A stretch of 64,000 nucleotides of DNA from Sandaracinus amylolyticus (GCF_021631985.1 NZ_CP070225.1:4960001-5024000); one strand, 5' to 3'. Numbered from the stretch's first letter, positions 46,863 through 57,310 are shown. Numbers and translations are program-made. Notes: generated from the sequence alone by a model not told the origin.

Positions 46863-47015
46863 CGAGCACGATCTGCGGGGACTCGAGGTGCGCTCACCGC
46901 GGAGCAACCCCACCACGAGCGGCCCGCGGGCCGAGGCCCAGACGAAACTGCTGCGAGCGCGAGCGCGCGACAGCGCGCCCTTGCGCGAGCGTGCAGGCCG
47001 AAGCCACACGGTCAG
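46863..47015 (-). repeat. Intergenic repeat family, copy B (inverted)
   Basis: 153 bp reading 47015 to 46863 on the minus strand matches copy A (45658-45810) gap-free. It begins 21 bp after the permease stop, so like copy A it lies directly downstream of a stop in the same orientation as the preceding gene. Confidence 0.75.
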
Positions 47016-47035
47016 CACCCAGGTCGTCCTCGAGA

Positions 47036-48388
47036 TCACGCCCTCGGGCGACCCGCGCGCAGCCACACGAACGAGACCGGCACGCCCGCCGCGATCACGA
47101 TCGCGGCGATCGCGCTCGAACCATCCAGCCCGGTCGCGGCGCCGGCCATCACGCACGCCGCGCCGATCAGGAACACGATCGCGGGCAGCGGGTGCAGCGG
47201 GACGCGGAACGGGCGCGGCAGGTCGGGCTCCTTCGCGCGCATGCGGAAGAGGCCGAGCACCGCGAGCGTGTAGAACGGGAAGTAGCCGACGACGAACGCG
47301 TCGGTGAGCTGCTCGAACGAGCGCGAGCTCACGTACGCCGCGCCGAGGATCGCGCCGATCACGATGGCGTTCGCGGGCACGCCGGTGCGCGCCCACACGC
47401 GCCCGAGCCACTCGACGAACACGCCGTCGGTCGCCATCGGGACGAACGTGCGCGAGTTGGTGAGCAGCGATGCCATGCACCCGCCGACGCACGAGACGAG
47501 CACCAGCGACGCGAGCAGCGCGCGGCCCGCCGCGCCGAGCGTGAGCGTCGCGAGGTGCGCCGCCGCCATGCCGCTGCCCTCGGTCGATCGCCGCAGCCCT
47601 TCGACGCCGAGCACGCGCGCGTAGCCGAGGTTCGCGAGCAGGTACGCGACGCCCACCGCGAGGGTACCGACCACCAGCGCGCGCGGCAGCGTGCGCGAGG
47701 GATCGCGCGTCTCGCCCGCGAGGCTCGAGAGATCGGCCCAGCCGTCGTAGGCCCACATCGCGGCGACCAGCGCGGCGAACACGCCTGCCGCGGTCGGCGC
47801 GGAGGCGAACGCGGGCATCTCGTCGGGCACCGGCACCTCGGCGCTCGCGACCAGCGGCGCGAGCAGACCGATCACCGCGAGCAGCATGACGCCCGCGTAC
47901 TTCACGCTCGTGATCAGCGCCTGCTGCAGCGCGGACGCGCGCACGCCGAGCACGTTCGCGCCCGCGCACCCGGCGATGACGGCCATCGCGACCACCGCGT
48001 CGCGCGTGCGGTCCTGCTCCCAGCCCGCGAGCGCCGCGATCGACTCCGCCGCGAGCAGCGCGAAGCTGCCGACCGCGCTCGGCAGGAGCAGCGTCATCTT
48101 CGACCAGCCGTAGAGGAACGCGAGGCGTGGGCCCCACGCCCGGCGCAGGTACTCGTAGATGCCGCCGGTGCGCGGCATCGACGCGGAGAGCTCGGCGAAG
48201 CAGAGCGCGCCCGCCAGCGCGACCGCCGCGCCGAGCACCCACACCAGCAGCGCGGCCTCGATCGAGCCGGCCTGACGCACGACCTCGGCGGGCTTCTTGA
48301 AGATGCCGGTGCCGATCGTCGCGTTGACGACGATCGCGGCCGCCGCGAGCGTGCCGATCTCGCGGCGCAGGGAGGACTCACCAGCCAT
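47036..48388 (-). CDS. APC-family amino acid permease
   Basis: 450-residue inner-membrane transporter with about 12 membrane helices. The LeuT-fold signature in helix 1 is VVNATIGTGIFKKP, and helix 6 has AMWAYDGWADLSSLAGE. These blocks match the LAT/APC group (heterodimeric-type amino acid exchangers and bacterial homologs such as SteT). It should move neutral amino acids by exchange or proton symport; specificity is not deducible. It is divergent from the DUF1877 gene, and its 3' end runs into repeat copy B. Confidence 0.88.
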   Translation of the reverse strand: MAGESSLRREIGTLAAAAIVVNATIGTGIFKKPAEVVRQAGSIEAALLVWVLGAAVALAGALCFAELSASMPRTGGIYEYLRRAWGPRLAFLYGWSKMTLLLPSAVGSFALLAAESIAALAGWEQDRTRDAVVAMAVIAGCAGANVLGVRASALQQALITSVKYAGVMLLAVIGLLAPLVASAEVPVPDEMPAFASAPTAAGVFAALVAAMWAYDGWADLSSLAGETRDPSRTLPRALVVGTLAVGVAYLLANLGYARVLGVEGLRRSTEGSGMAAAHLATLTLGAAGRALLASLVLVSCVGGCMASLLTNSRTFVPMATDGVFVEWLGRVWARTGVPANAIVIGAILGAAYVSSRSFEQLTDAFVVGYFPFYTLAVLGLFRMRAKEPDLPRPFRVPLHPLPAIVFLIGAACVMAGAATGLDGSSAIAAIVIAAGVPVSFVWLRAGRPRA

Positions 48389-48454
48389 CGCGAGCGCAGC
48401 CTATCGCGACGGAGCGTGCGGCGCCGTGATCACGATCGAGTAGGATGCGCGCCC

Positions 48455-48943
48455 ATGAGCGGACGCGGTGTGCTCTTCGCGGTCGACGACGACACCCTCG
48501 CGCGCCTGGGCGACGCGAGCAGCGATGCCGAGGTGCGCGCGATCGTGAGCGAGCTCGAGGAGCGCTGGGATCCAGCGACGACCTGCGAGCTCGACAAGGC
48601 GTGGGACGCCATCCATCGCGCGCTCACCGACGGTCGTCTCTCGTTCGGCAACGGCACGCCGCCGCTCTCGTGGGCGGTCCTCGGAGGGCGGCGGTTGCAC
48701 GACGGCGACGAGCTCATCGTGACGGTGAAGGCGCCCGATCAGGTGCAGCGCATCGCGCGCGCGCTGGCGGGCTGGGATCGCGCGAAGCTGCGCGCGGCGT
48801 ACTACCGGATCCCGAAGCAGGACTACGGCGATCTCGACGAAGAGGATCTCGAGTACGTGTGGGCGTACTTCACGAAGATGCTCGAGCTCTGGAAGGACGC
48901 CGCGCGCGAGGAGCGCGGCGTCGTGTTCAGCGTGGAGCCGTGA
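48455..48943 (+). CDS. DUF1877 (YfbM-like) protein
   Basis: 162 residues from the ATG at 48455. It has the YfbM/DUF1877 outline: MSGRGVLFAVDDDTLARL, ELDKAWDAIHRAL (the DKAWDAIH block is diagnostic), and a C-terminal ELWKDAAREERGVVFSVE. The cytosolic role of the family is unknown. The last 17 bp overlap the end of the convergent histidine kinase gene, so there is no room for an intergenic terminator. Confidence 0.85.
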   Translation: MSGRGVLFAVDDDTLARLGDASSDAEVRAIVSELEERWDPATTCELDKAWDAIHRALTDGRLSFGNGTPPLSWAVLGGRRLHDGDELIVTVKAPDQVQRIARALAGWDRAKLRAAYYRIPKQDYGDLDEEDLEYVWAYFTKMLELWKDAAREERGVVFSVEP

Positions 48944-50468
48944 CGACGCGCGGCAGCGCGATCTCGACGCTGGTCCCCACGCCCTCCTCGCTCTCGATGC
49001 GCGCTCGACCGCCGTGGGCCTGCGCGACCCGCGCGACGTAGGCGAGGCCGAGCCCCGAGCCCGTCGCCTTCGTCGTGTAGAAGTCGTCGAACGCGCGCTC
49101 GCGCGTGCGCGCGTCCATGCCCGGCCCGTCGTCCTCCACGCGCAGCACGATCTCGCGCTCGGAGCCCTCGACGACGATCGTGACGCGGCCGCTCCCGCGG
49201 TCCGCGGAGACCACCGCCTCGCGCGCGTTGCGCACCAGGTTCTCGAGCGCCGCGCGCAGCAGATCCTGATCGGCCTGCACCGTGCCGATCTCGCCGCGGC
49301 CGAGCTCTCCCCGCGCGTCGCAGAGCACGTCGACGCCCTCGCCGCGCGCCGCGGCGCGCTGTGCGGTCGCGACCTCCTGCGCGAGCCGTCCGAGGTCCAC
49401 CGGCGCGAGCACCGCCTCGACGCGACCGAGCCGCTGGTACTCGTCCACGACGCGCCCGAGGCGCTCCGCCTGCTCGAGGATCAGCGAGACGAACGCGTCC
49501 TGCTCGTCGATCGAGCGACCCTGCCGGCGCTCCTCGGTGAGGAACTGCGCGGCGCCCTTGATCGCGGCGAGCGGGTTCTTGAGGTCGTGCGCCATCTGCG
49601 CGGAGAGGCGGCCCATCGTCGCGAGGTGGCGCGTCCGCTCGCGCTCCTCGGTCAGCGTCGACACCAGCGGGCGCAGCGCGGCGAGCAGCGCGAGCGTCAC
49701 CGCGACCGCGCCCAGCACCATCAGCGTCGTCTGATCGCCGAGCCACTCGAGCACGATCAGGTGGCCGAGGATCGCGAGCGCCGCGAGCGCGATCGCGTTC
49801 ACGATCGCCAGGCCCGTGATGCGCTCGATCACCCGCGCCCGCAGCGCGAGCGCGCCGAGCAGCAGCACGCCGAGCAGCAGCCCGACCGCCGCGACGCGCG
49901 GCGCGATCGCCCCCGCGATCGCCGCGAGATCCGAGGTGACGCCACCCACCCCGAGCACGAACGCGACCGCGAAGAGCTGGGTGCGCGCGCGCTCCTCGGG
50001 CCCGGCGCGCCGCGCGTGCTGCGCGAGCAGGAAGGGCACGACGCCGAAGGTCGGGAGCATCCCGCCGAGCATCGCGAGCGCCCACGCGTCGCTGCCCGGG
50101 AACCACGCGAGCGAGGGCACGACGATCGCCGCGATGCAGAAGAGCGCGAGGCCGACGAAGTACGCGGTGGCGACCACCAGCGGGACGCGGAGCGCGCGCC
50201 GCTTCCCGACGAACGCGGCGACGAGATAGAGGGTCGGAGGCGCAACCAGCGCGGCGGCGGCGGCGTCGAGGAAGTCCCAGACCGGATCGTCGGTGAAGTT
50301 CCGCGCGACCTCGAGCACGTCGTAGACGAAGAGCGTGATGCACAGGAACGCGAGCGGCGGCGCGAGCGGGCTGCGCGCGCCGCGCACCAGGCAGAGCACG
50401 CCCAGCGCGAGGAAGAGCGCGCCGGCCGCGCTGCTGACCCATTGCTCGAGACCCATCGCGCCCATCAT
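48927..50468 (-). CDS. Membrane histidine kinase with 7TM-like N-terminus
   Basis: 513 residues. About seven to eight hydrophobic helices fill residues 8-265, the 7TM-type sensor layout. The cytoplasmic part has the H-box AQMAHDLKNPLAAIKGAAQFL, then the ATPase with N-box NLVRNAREAV, G1 DDGPGMD and G2 GSGLGLAYV, so it is a complete kinase of the NtrB-like class. The partner may be the NtrC-type regulator at 53760-55124, which is not adjacent but in the same block. Start at 50468 or the second ATG at 50456. Confidence 0.85.
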   Translation of the reverse strand: MMGAMGLEQWVSSAAGALFLALGVLCLVRGARSPLAPPLAFLCITLFVYDVLEVARNFTDDPVWDFLDAAAAALVAPPTLYLVAAFVGKRRALRVPLVVATAYFVGLALFCIAAIVVPSLAWFPGSDAWALAMLGGMLPTFGVVPFLLAQHARRAGPEERARTQLFAVAFVLGVGGVTSDLAAIAGAIAPRVAAVGLLLGVLLLGALALRARVIERITGLAIVNAIALAALAILGHLIVLEWLGDQTTLMVLGAVAVTLALLAALRPLVSTLTEERERTRHLATMGRLSAQMAHDLKNPLAAIKGAAQFLTEERRQGRSIDEQDAFVSLILEQAERLGRVVDEYQRLGRVEAVLAPVDLGRLAQEVATAQRAAARGEGVDVLCDARGELGRGEIGTVQADQDLLRAALENLVRNAREAVVSADRGSGRVTIVVEGSEREIVLRVEDDGPGMDARTRERAFDDFYTTKATGSGLGLAYVARVAQAHGGRARIESEEGVGTSVEIALPRVVTAPR

Positions 50469-50493
50469 GGCGCGATGCGAGCCGCGAGCGAGA

Positions 50494-51933
50494 TCAGAAC
50501 GCGCCGTCGTCGGCGATCGGCACGCCGTCGATCAGCTCGTGATGCGCGCGCGAGCCACGCGACCTCCGCGTCGTCGACGCCGGCAGCTCCTCGCGCGGCG
50601 CCTCGGGCGGCGGCGCGACGACGGGCGCGACGTCCACCGTCGCCGCCTCGGGCGGCGGCGCGGCGGGCACCACCGCGACCGTCGGCGCCGGTGCGATCTC
50701 GGGCGGCCTCGCGGGCTCCGCAGCGACCGGCGTCAGCGGCACCACCGGCGACGCCACACTCGTGGGCTCGCTCGACGCCATCCCGAGCGCGGCCGCGACC
50801 GCCGCGGCGATCACCACCACCGCGCCGGTCGCGATCCATCGAACCGTGCTGCGCGGCGCCACGGCCGGAGCCGGCGTCGGCGCGGCGTTCACCGCACCGT
50901 CGGCGACCGCACCGGCACGACGCTTCGCCGACGACGCGGTCGGCGCCTCGGCGAACGTCACCTGGATCGCCGGCACCACGCCCGCGGGCGCGATCGGCCG
51001 CGGGATCGGCCCGTCGAACGCCGCGCGCACCATCGCCGCGATCCCGCTCGCATCCACCAGCGCCGCGCGCGGGGCGGCCTCCGCCAGCGCCTGCCGCAGC
51101 TCGAGCGCGCTCGCGTACCGCTCGTGCACGTCGTTCGCGAGCGCCTTCGCCACCACGCGCTCGAGCGCGGGATCCATCCCCGGCACCACGTCGCCGAGCC
51201 GCGGGATCTCGGGCCCCCGGATCAGCTCGCGCAGCACGTCGATGTCGCCCTTCTCGCCGAAGAAGCGGCGCGCCGCGAGCATCTCCCAGAGCACGATGCC
51301 GAGCGCGAACACGTCGGTGCGCCGATCGATGCGCTCCCCGCGCGCCTGCTCGGGCGACATGTACCGGGTCTTGCCCTTGAGGACGCCGCTCTCGGTCTCC
51401 TGCGCGCGCCCTCGTGCCTTCGCGATGCCGAAGTCGATCAGCTTCACGTGGCCCTGCTCGGTCACGAGCACGTTCGACGGGCTCACGTCGCGATGCACGA
51501 GGTCGAGCGGCTCGCCATCGTCGCCGCGCGTCTCGTGGGCGGCGTGCAGACCTTCGGCGACGGCGATCGCGATCCGCACCGCGACGTCGCGATCGATCCA
51601 CTGCCCGCCGCGCCGCAGTCGATCGAGGATCTGCGAGAGCGACGCGCCGTGCACGTACTCCATCACGAGGAAGTAGCGGCCGCGCTCTTCGCCGAGCTCC
51701 TCCACGTGCACCACGTTGGGGTGGACGATGCGCGCGGAGAGGCGCGCCTCGTCGACGAACATCCGGCGGAACGACTCGTCCTCCGCGAGGTGCGGGTGCA
51801 CGAGCTTGATCGCGACGTCGCGCGCGAAGCCCGCCGGACCGACGCGGCGCGCGAGATACAGAGCCGCCATCCCACCCGATCGCAGGTGCGTGACGATCTC
51901 GTAGTGCGCGACCCGTTCCCCCGGCTGGAGCAC
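50494..51933 (-). CDS. Ser/Thr protein kinase with membrane helix
   Basis: 479 residues. The kinase domain (about 10-275) has glycine loop LRSGGMAALYLA, Lys in VAIKLVHP, HRDVSPSNV, DFGIAK and GKTRYMSPEQ. The HRDVSPSNV form of the catalytic loop is the one typical of myxobacterial kinases. A linker and one membrane helix follow (about 371-393, WIATGAVVVIAAAVAAALG), then a Pro/Ala-rich C-terminal stretch without a clear domain. It is 25 bp downstream of nothing on its strand except its own promoter region shared with the FHA activator; it is upstream of the histidine kinase gene by 25 bp on the same strand, so the two may be one transcript. Confidence 0.87.
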   Translation of the reverse strand: MLQPGERVAHYEIVTHLRSGGMAALYLARRVGPAGFARDVAIKLVHPHLAEDESFRRMFVDEARLSARIVHPNVVHVEELGEERGRYFLVMEYVHGASLSQILDRLRRGGQWIDRDVAVRIAIAVAEGLHAAHETRGDDGEPLDLVHRDVSPSNVLVTEQGHVKLIDFGIAKARGRAQETESGVLKGKTRYMSPEQARGERIDRRTDVFALGIVLWEMLAARRFFGEKGDIDVLRELIRGPEIPRLGDVVPGMDPALERVVAKALANDVHERYASALELRQALAEAAPRAALVDASGIAAMVRAAFDGPIPRPIAPAGVVPAIQVTFAEAPTASSAKRRAGAVADGAVNAAPTPAPAVAPRSTVRWIATGAVVVIAAAVAAALGMASSEPTSVASPVVPLTPVAAEPARPPEIAPAPTVAVVPAAPPPEAATVDVAPVVAPPPEAPREELPASTTRRSRGSRAHHELIDGVPIADDGAF

Positions 51934-52030
51934 GAGGCCAGCCTACAACGCGGAGCGCCCCGTCGCAGCGCGATCACGCGCACGACGAGCGCGCGCGCCG
52001 TCGATCGACGATGCGCCATCGCCCGTTCCG

Positions 52031-52099
52031 CCCAGCAACGCCCATGCCCCTGCTGGGTCGAGCATCGGGCACGCGACGCACATGGGCGGCCCACTGGGC
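52031..52099. promoter_or_regulatory. Cluster of inverted repeats in divergent promoter region
   Basis: CCCAGCA/TGCTGGG (52031-52057), CGCCCATG/CATGGGCG (52039-52088) and palindrome GCCCACTGGGC (52089-52099) crowd the gap between the Ser/Thr kinase and FHA activator genes. Likely operator or leader structures. Confidence 0.35.
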
Positions 52100-52127
52100 G
52101 TCGTGAGCGTGACCCTTTCTCGCGCGG

Positions 52128-53552
52128 ATGACGCACACTCCTCGTTCGGAACCGATGAGCTGGGACGAGGACCGCACCGATCAGAGCAGTCGACGCGCGC
52201 CCGCAGCGCGCCCTCTCGTGGCCACGCTGGTCGTGCTCCACGGTCCGCGTGGCATCGCCGAGCCCCGCACCATCGTGCTCTCCCCCGGCGAGACGTCGAT
52301 CGGCCGCGCTGCCGCGCCGCGCACGATCCAGCTCGAGGACGCGCGGGTCTCGCGGCGGCACGCGCTGGTGGAGGTGTCGTCGCAGGGCGTCGTGCTGCGC
52401 GATCTCGCGAGCTCGCACGGGACGTTCGTGGGTGGCCGGCGGATCGACGCGCCGCGCGTCCTGATCGACGGCGACGTCGTGCGCACCGGCGACTCGTTCC
52501 TGCTCTTCCGCCTCCGCCCGCTCGATGCGCCCGACGCGCCGATCGGCGGGCTCTTCGGGAGCGCGCCCGCGATCGCGCAGCTCCGCTCGAAGATCGCGCT
52601 CGTCGCGCCGACCGACGTGAACGTGCTGATCATCGGCGAGAGCGGCACCGGCAAGGAGCTCGTCGCGCAGGCGATCCACGAGATGAGCGGGCGTCGCGGG
52701 CGCTTCGTCGCGGTGAACACCAGCGCGATCCCGGAGACGCTCGCGGAGAGCCACCTCTTCGGGCACGCCGCGGGCGCGTTCACCGGCGCGAAGACCTCGC
52801 ACCCCGGGTACTTCGAGCAGGCCGCGGGCGGCACCCTCTTCCTCGACGAGATCGGCGAGATGCCCCTGCCGCTGCAGGCGAAGCTGCTCCGCGTCATCGA
52901 GGAGCGCGCGGTGGTGCCGGTCGGCGCGACCCAGGCGCGCCCCGTCGACGTGCGCATCGTCGCGGCGACCCATCGCGCGCTCGAGAGCGCGGTCGAGCGC
53001 GGCGCGTTCCGCGGCGATCTCTTCGCGCGGTTGTCCGACGTGCTGCTGCGCACGCCTGCGCTGCGCGAGCGACGCGAGGACGTGCTCCCGCTGCTCGCGC
53101 GCACCCTCGGCCCGCACGCGCCGCCGCTCGATCCCGATCTCGTCGAGGCGCTGCTCCTGCACGCGTGGCCGTACAACGTGCGCGAGCTGATCAAGATCGC
53201 GACCGAGCTGCGGGTGCTCGGCGCGGCGAGCGCGACGCTCGATCTCTCGATGATCGCGTCGCGCCTCGGCCGCCGCGTCGACACCGGACCGCTGCTCGCG
53301 CCGAGCCCGATCGACGAGCCCACGCAGGTCTCGGCCAAGGCGGACACGCGTCCGCCCCCGGTGCGGCCGCCCGAGCCCGAGCCCGAGCCGCGCGACGCGC
53401 CTTCGCCGGAGGTCGTGTCCGCGCTCTACCGCGAGCACGAGGGCAACATCTCGCGGATCGCGCGCGCCCTCGGACGCTCGCGCCGCCAGGTGCATCGTTA
53501 TCTCGAGGCGGCCGGGCTGCGGAAGAAGGGCGAGGACGAGGACGAGACCTGA
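52128..53552 (+). CDS. FHA-domain sigma-54-dependent activator
   Basis: 474 residues (a second ATG at 52155 is also plausible). Order: FHA domain (about 35-130; SIGRAAAPRTIQLEDARVSRRHALVEV, ASSHGTFVGG), AAA+ sigma-54 activation domain (about 140-375) with Walker [15 protein letters not shown] and Walker [13 protein letters not shown], then a Pro-rich linker and a C-terminal HTH (EHEGNISRIARALGRSRRQVHRYL). The FHA domain should bind a phosphothreonine, which makes the divergent Ser/Thr kinase at 50494-51933 the obvious candidate partner. The AAA+ part is compact. A hairpin overlaps its stop. Confidence 0.88.
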   Translation: MTHTPRSEPMSWDEDRTDQSSRRAPAARPLVATLVVLHGPRGIAEPRTIVLSPGETSIGRAAAPRTIQLEDARVSRRHALVEVSSQGVVLRDLASSHGTFVGGRRIDAPRVLIDGDVVRTGDSFLLFRLRPLDAPDAPIGGLFGSAPAIAQLRSKIALVAPTDVNVLIIGESGTGKELVAQAIHEMSGRRGRFVAVNTSAIPETLAESHLFGHAAGAFTGAKTSHPGYFEQAAGGTLFLDEIGEMPLPLQAKLLRVIEERAVVPVGATQARPVDVRIVAATHRALESAVERGAFRGDLFARLSDVLLRTPALRERREDVLPLLARTLGPHAPPLDPDLVEALLLHAWPYNVRELIKIATELRVLGAASATLDLSMIASRLGRRVDTGPLLAPSPIDEPTQVSAKADTRPPPVRPPEPEPEPRDAPSPEVVSALYREHEGNISRIARALGRSRRQVHRYLEAAGLRKKGEDEDET

Positions 53553-53565
53553 AGGAACCTTCAGG
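53548..53565 (+). terminator. Terminator-like hairpin overlapping stop codon
   Basis: CCTGAAGG-AA-CCTTCAGG, perfect 8-bp arms, contains the TGA of the FHA activator. No T-tract follows. Confidence 0.45.
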
Positions 53566-53759
53566 CTCTCGGTCGCACCACCAGCGTCGCGCTCGTCGAT
53601 CATGCGGGAGCGCGTCATCCCGACCGCCCGCCGGCCTGCGCAGCAGCGTCAGCCACGCGACATCGTCGTCGCTCGGCGCAGTCATCCGGCGAACGTGCCT
53701 CGCTCGATCGTCGGAGCACGACTTGCCGCCACGGCGCGCGCGTCGGACGATGCGCGACC

Positions 53760-55124
<1,365 letters not shown>

Positions 55125-55130
55125 TCGGTC

Positions 55131-56186
55131 TCACGACTCGCGCCGCAGCAGCTCGCGCTTGCGCTCGACGCCCCAGCGATAGCCCGAGAGCTCACCGTCG
55201 CGTCGAACCACGCGATGACACGGGATCGCGACCGCGAGCGGGTTCGCCGCGCACGCGCGAGCGACCGCACGCGCGGCCTCGGGCATGCCGATCGCGCGCG
55301 CGACGTCGGCGTAGCTCGCCGTCGCGCCCACCGGGATCGCGCGGAGCGCCTTCCACACGCGCTGCTGAAACGCGGTGCCCCGCACGTCGAGCGGCAGATC
55401 GAGCCCGACGCGCGGCGCCTCGACCAGCCCGACGACGCGCGCGACCCACGCGTCGAACTCGCGATCCCCGGCCTCGAGCGCCGCGTTCGGGAAGCGCTCC
55501 TGCAGCTCCGCCGCGAGCGCGTCGGGATCGTCGCCGAGCAAGATGCTGCACACGCCGACGTCGGTCGCGGCGACGAGGATCGCGCCGAGCGAGCACGCAC
55601 CGATCGCGAAGCGGATGCGCAGCGCGGGCGCACCTTCGCGGAACGCGCTCGGCACCATCCCGAGCATCTCGTCGCTGTGCTCGTAGAAGCGCCCGCTCGA
55701 TCGGAAGCCCGCGGCGTACATCGCGCTCGTCACCGATGCGCCGCGCGCGAGCTCGGTGCGCACCCGCTCGGCGCGACGCGCCCGCGCATAGGCCTTCGGC
55801 GTCACGCCGGTGATCGACTTGAACACGCGCTGGAAGTGGAAGCGGCTCATCCCCGCCGACGCGGCGAGCGCGTCGAGATCGTGCTCGCGATCCGCGTCGT
55901 CGAGCACGCGACAGATCTCCGCGATGCGCGCCGCCTGTCGCTCCGCGAGCGACGCTTCACCGGGACGACATCGCCGGCACGCGCGGAACCCCGCGCGCTC
56001 GGCCTCCGTCGCGCCGCGGTGGAACTCGACGTTCTCGCGACGCGCGAGCCGCGACGCGCACGAAGGACGGCAGTACACACCGGTCGTGCGCACCGCGTAG
56101 ACGAACGTGCCGTCCGCCCCACGATCCCGCGCCACCACCGCGGCCCAGCGCACGTCGTCGTCCTCGGCAGTCACGAGAGCGTTCAT
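55131..56186 (-). CDS. ada: Ada: bifunctional DNA-methyl repair protein and AraC-type activator
   Basis: 351 residues, full-length three-part Ada. The N-terminal zinc domain (about 10-80) has CRPSC and CRRCRP, the metal-binding cysteines that accept methyl groups from phosphotriesters. The AraC HTH domain (about 85-185) has AASAGMSRFHFQRVFKSITG. The C-terminal O6-methylguanine methyltransferase (about 190-351) has the acceptor site IPCHRVVR, then GYRWGVERKRELL. Suicide transfer to the Cys switches it to an activator of its own promoter. The ATG is at 56186. The palindromic element at 56243-56363 sits in its upstream region. Confidence 0.92.
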   Translation of the reverse strand: MNALVTAEDDDVRWAAVVARDRGADGTFVYAVRTTGVYCRPSCASRLARRENVEFHRGATEAERAGFRACRRCRPGEASLAERQAARIAEICRVLDDADREHDLDALAASAGMSRFHFQRVFKSITGVTPKAYARARRAERVRTELARGASVTSAMYAAGFRSSGRFYEHSDEMLGMVPSAFREGAPALRIRFAIGACSLGAILVAATDVGVCSILLGDDPDALAAELQERFPNAALEAGDREFDAWVARVVGLVEAPRVGLDLPLDVRGTAFQQRVWKALRAIPVGATASYADVARAIGMPEAARAVARACAANPLAVAIPCHRVVRRDGELSGYRWGVERKRELLRRES

Positions 56187-56242
56187 GACGCGACTCTGCA
56201 GCCGGCTCACCCCGATCGGCACTCCGGACCTTGCTGGGGAAT

Positions 56243-56363
56243 TTTCTGAGGAGAGCAGGAGGGTTAGGAACACCACGTCGATGGGTCTTCCCGTCGACGC
56301 GGAGTCGAGTCGCAGGCGAGCACAGCACCGTGGTGTTCCCAACCCTCCTGCTCTCCTCAGAAA
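56243..56363. repeat. Large palindromic element, 35-bp arms
   Basis: Left arm 56243-56277 and right arm 56329-56363 are complementary with one A/C mismatch; each includes GAGGAGAGCAGGAGGG or its complement. The 51-bp middle has a small CGTCGA/TCGACG hairpin. It lies in the 276-bp divergent gap between ada and the SDR gene, so it is not an ordinary terminator. The arms resemble purine-rich intergenic palindromes. Confidence 0.75.
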
Positions 56364-56462
56364 TTGCAGGGCAACACCCGGAGCGCGGAGCACGACGCGC
56401 CTCTCCAGATTGGCGCCCACGCGACGAGGCGAGTCGATGCCTCGCGCGCACCAGGAGTCGTC

Positions 56463-57227
56463 ATGTCCGCACTGTCCCAGAAGGTCGCCATCATCACCGG
56501 CGCGAGCTCCGGCATCGGCCGCGCCGCAGCGAAGCTCTTCGCGCGCGAGGGCGCGCAGCTCGTCGTCACCGCGCGACGCGCGCACGAGCTCGAGGCGCTC
56601 GTCGCCGAGATCCGCGCGGACGGCGGCGAGGCCGTCGCGCTGCCCGGCGACGTGACCGACGAGCGCCATGCCCGCGCGCTCGTCGAGCTCGCCGTCGAGC
56701 GCTTCGGCGGGCTCGACGTCGCGTTCGACAACGCAGGCGCGAGCGGCGCGCTCGGTCCGATCGCCGACCTCTCGCTCGATGGCTGGAAGCGCACGATCGA
56801 CACGAACCTGACCAGCGCGTTCCTCGCCGCGAAGCACCAGGCGCCCGCGCTCGTCGCGCGCGGCGGAGGCTCGCTGATCTTCACGTCGACCTTCGTCGGC
56901 CACACCGTCGGCATGCCCGGCATGGCCGCGTACGCCGCGAGCAAGGCGGGCCTGATCGGCCTCGTGCAAACTCTCGCGGTCGAGCTCGGCGCGCACGGCG
57001 TGCGCGTCAACGCGCTGCTCCCCGGCGGCACCGACACGCCGGCGTACCGCGCGATGAACGCCACCGAGGACGCGCATCGATTCGTGAGCCAGCTGCACGC
57101 GCTCGGTCGCGTCGCGACCCCCGACGAGATCGCGCGCGCCGCGCTCTGGCTCGCATCGGACGCGTCGTCGTTCCAGACCGGCACCGCGATGCTCGTCGAC
57201 GGAGGCATCTCGATCCGACGCGCCTGA
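56463..57227 (+). CDS. SDR-family oxidoreductase (3-oxoacyl-ACP reductase-like)
   Basis: 254 residues from the ATG at 56463. Complete SDR motifs: AIITGASSGIGRAAAKLFA, NAG in FDNAGASGALGP, Ser in IFTSTFVGHTVG, YAASK for Tyr and Lys, and the C-terminal FQTGTAMLVDGGISI. NAD(P)-dependent, cytosolic. The gene ends in a strong hairpin and 180 bp before the semialdehyde dehydrogenase. It may be a stand-alone gene, or the reductase of the adjacent pyrimidine route (a malonate-semialdehyde or 3-hydroxypropionate step), which is only a suggestion. Confidence 0.85.
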   Translation: MSALSQKVAIITGASSGIGRAAAKLFAREGAQLVVTARRAHELEALVAEIRADGGEAVALPGDVTDERHARALVELAVERFGGLDVAFDNAGASGALGPIADLSLDGWKRTIDTNLTSAFLAAKHQAPALVARGGGSLIFTSTFVGHTVGMPGMAAYAASKAGLIGLVQTLAVELGAHGVRVNALLPGGTDTPAYRAMNATEDAHRFVSQLHALGRVATPDEIARAALWLASDASSFQTGTAMLVDGGISIRRA

Positions 57228-57243
57228 TCGCGAAATCGGCTCG

Positions 57244-57271
57244 CCCGGAGGTCCCGTCCGGGACCTCCGGG
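57244..57271 (+). terminator. Terminator-like hairpin after SDR gene
   Basis: CCCGGAGGTCCCG / CGGGACCTCCGGG, 13-bp perfect arms, starting 16 bp after the stop. It suggests the downstream operon has its own promoter. Confidence 0.6.
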
Positions 57272-57291
57272 ACGAGCACTCCCGGCGACGA

Positions 57292-57310
57292 CACGACGCA
57301 GCGCGTCGTG
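57292..57310. promoter_or_regulatory. Inverted repeat before the pyrimidine-degradation operon
   Basis: CACGACGC-AGC-GCGTCGTG, 8-bp perfect arms about 100 bp before the dehydrogenase start. Possible operator. Confidence 0.4.

Noticed and set aside
45658-47015. Insertion sequence with terminal inverted repeats
   Set aside because: The 220-residue gene has no DDE, HUH or serine-recombinase signature, and no target-site duplication is evident, so it is kept only as a cassette of unknown type.
46422-48242. 606-codon minus frame running from the permease into the tandem array
   Set aside because: It is out of frame with the permease and its tail translates the 43-bp repeats and repeat copy B; no independent start or family.
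57244-57271. Riboswitch before the dehydrogenase gene
   Set aside because: It is a simple perfect hairpin 16 bp after the SDR stop, better explained as a terminator; no conserved riboswitch core is visible.
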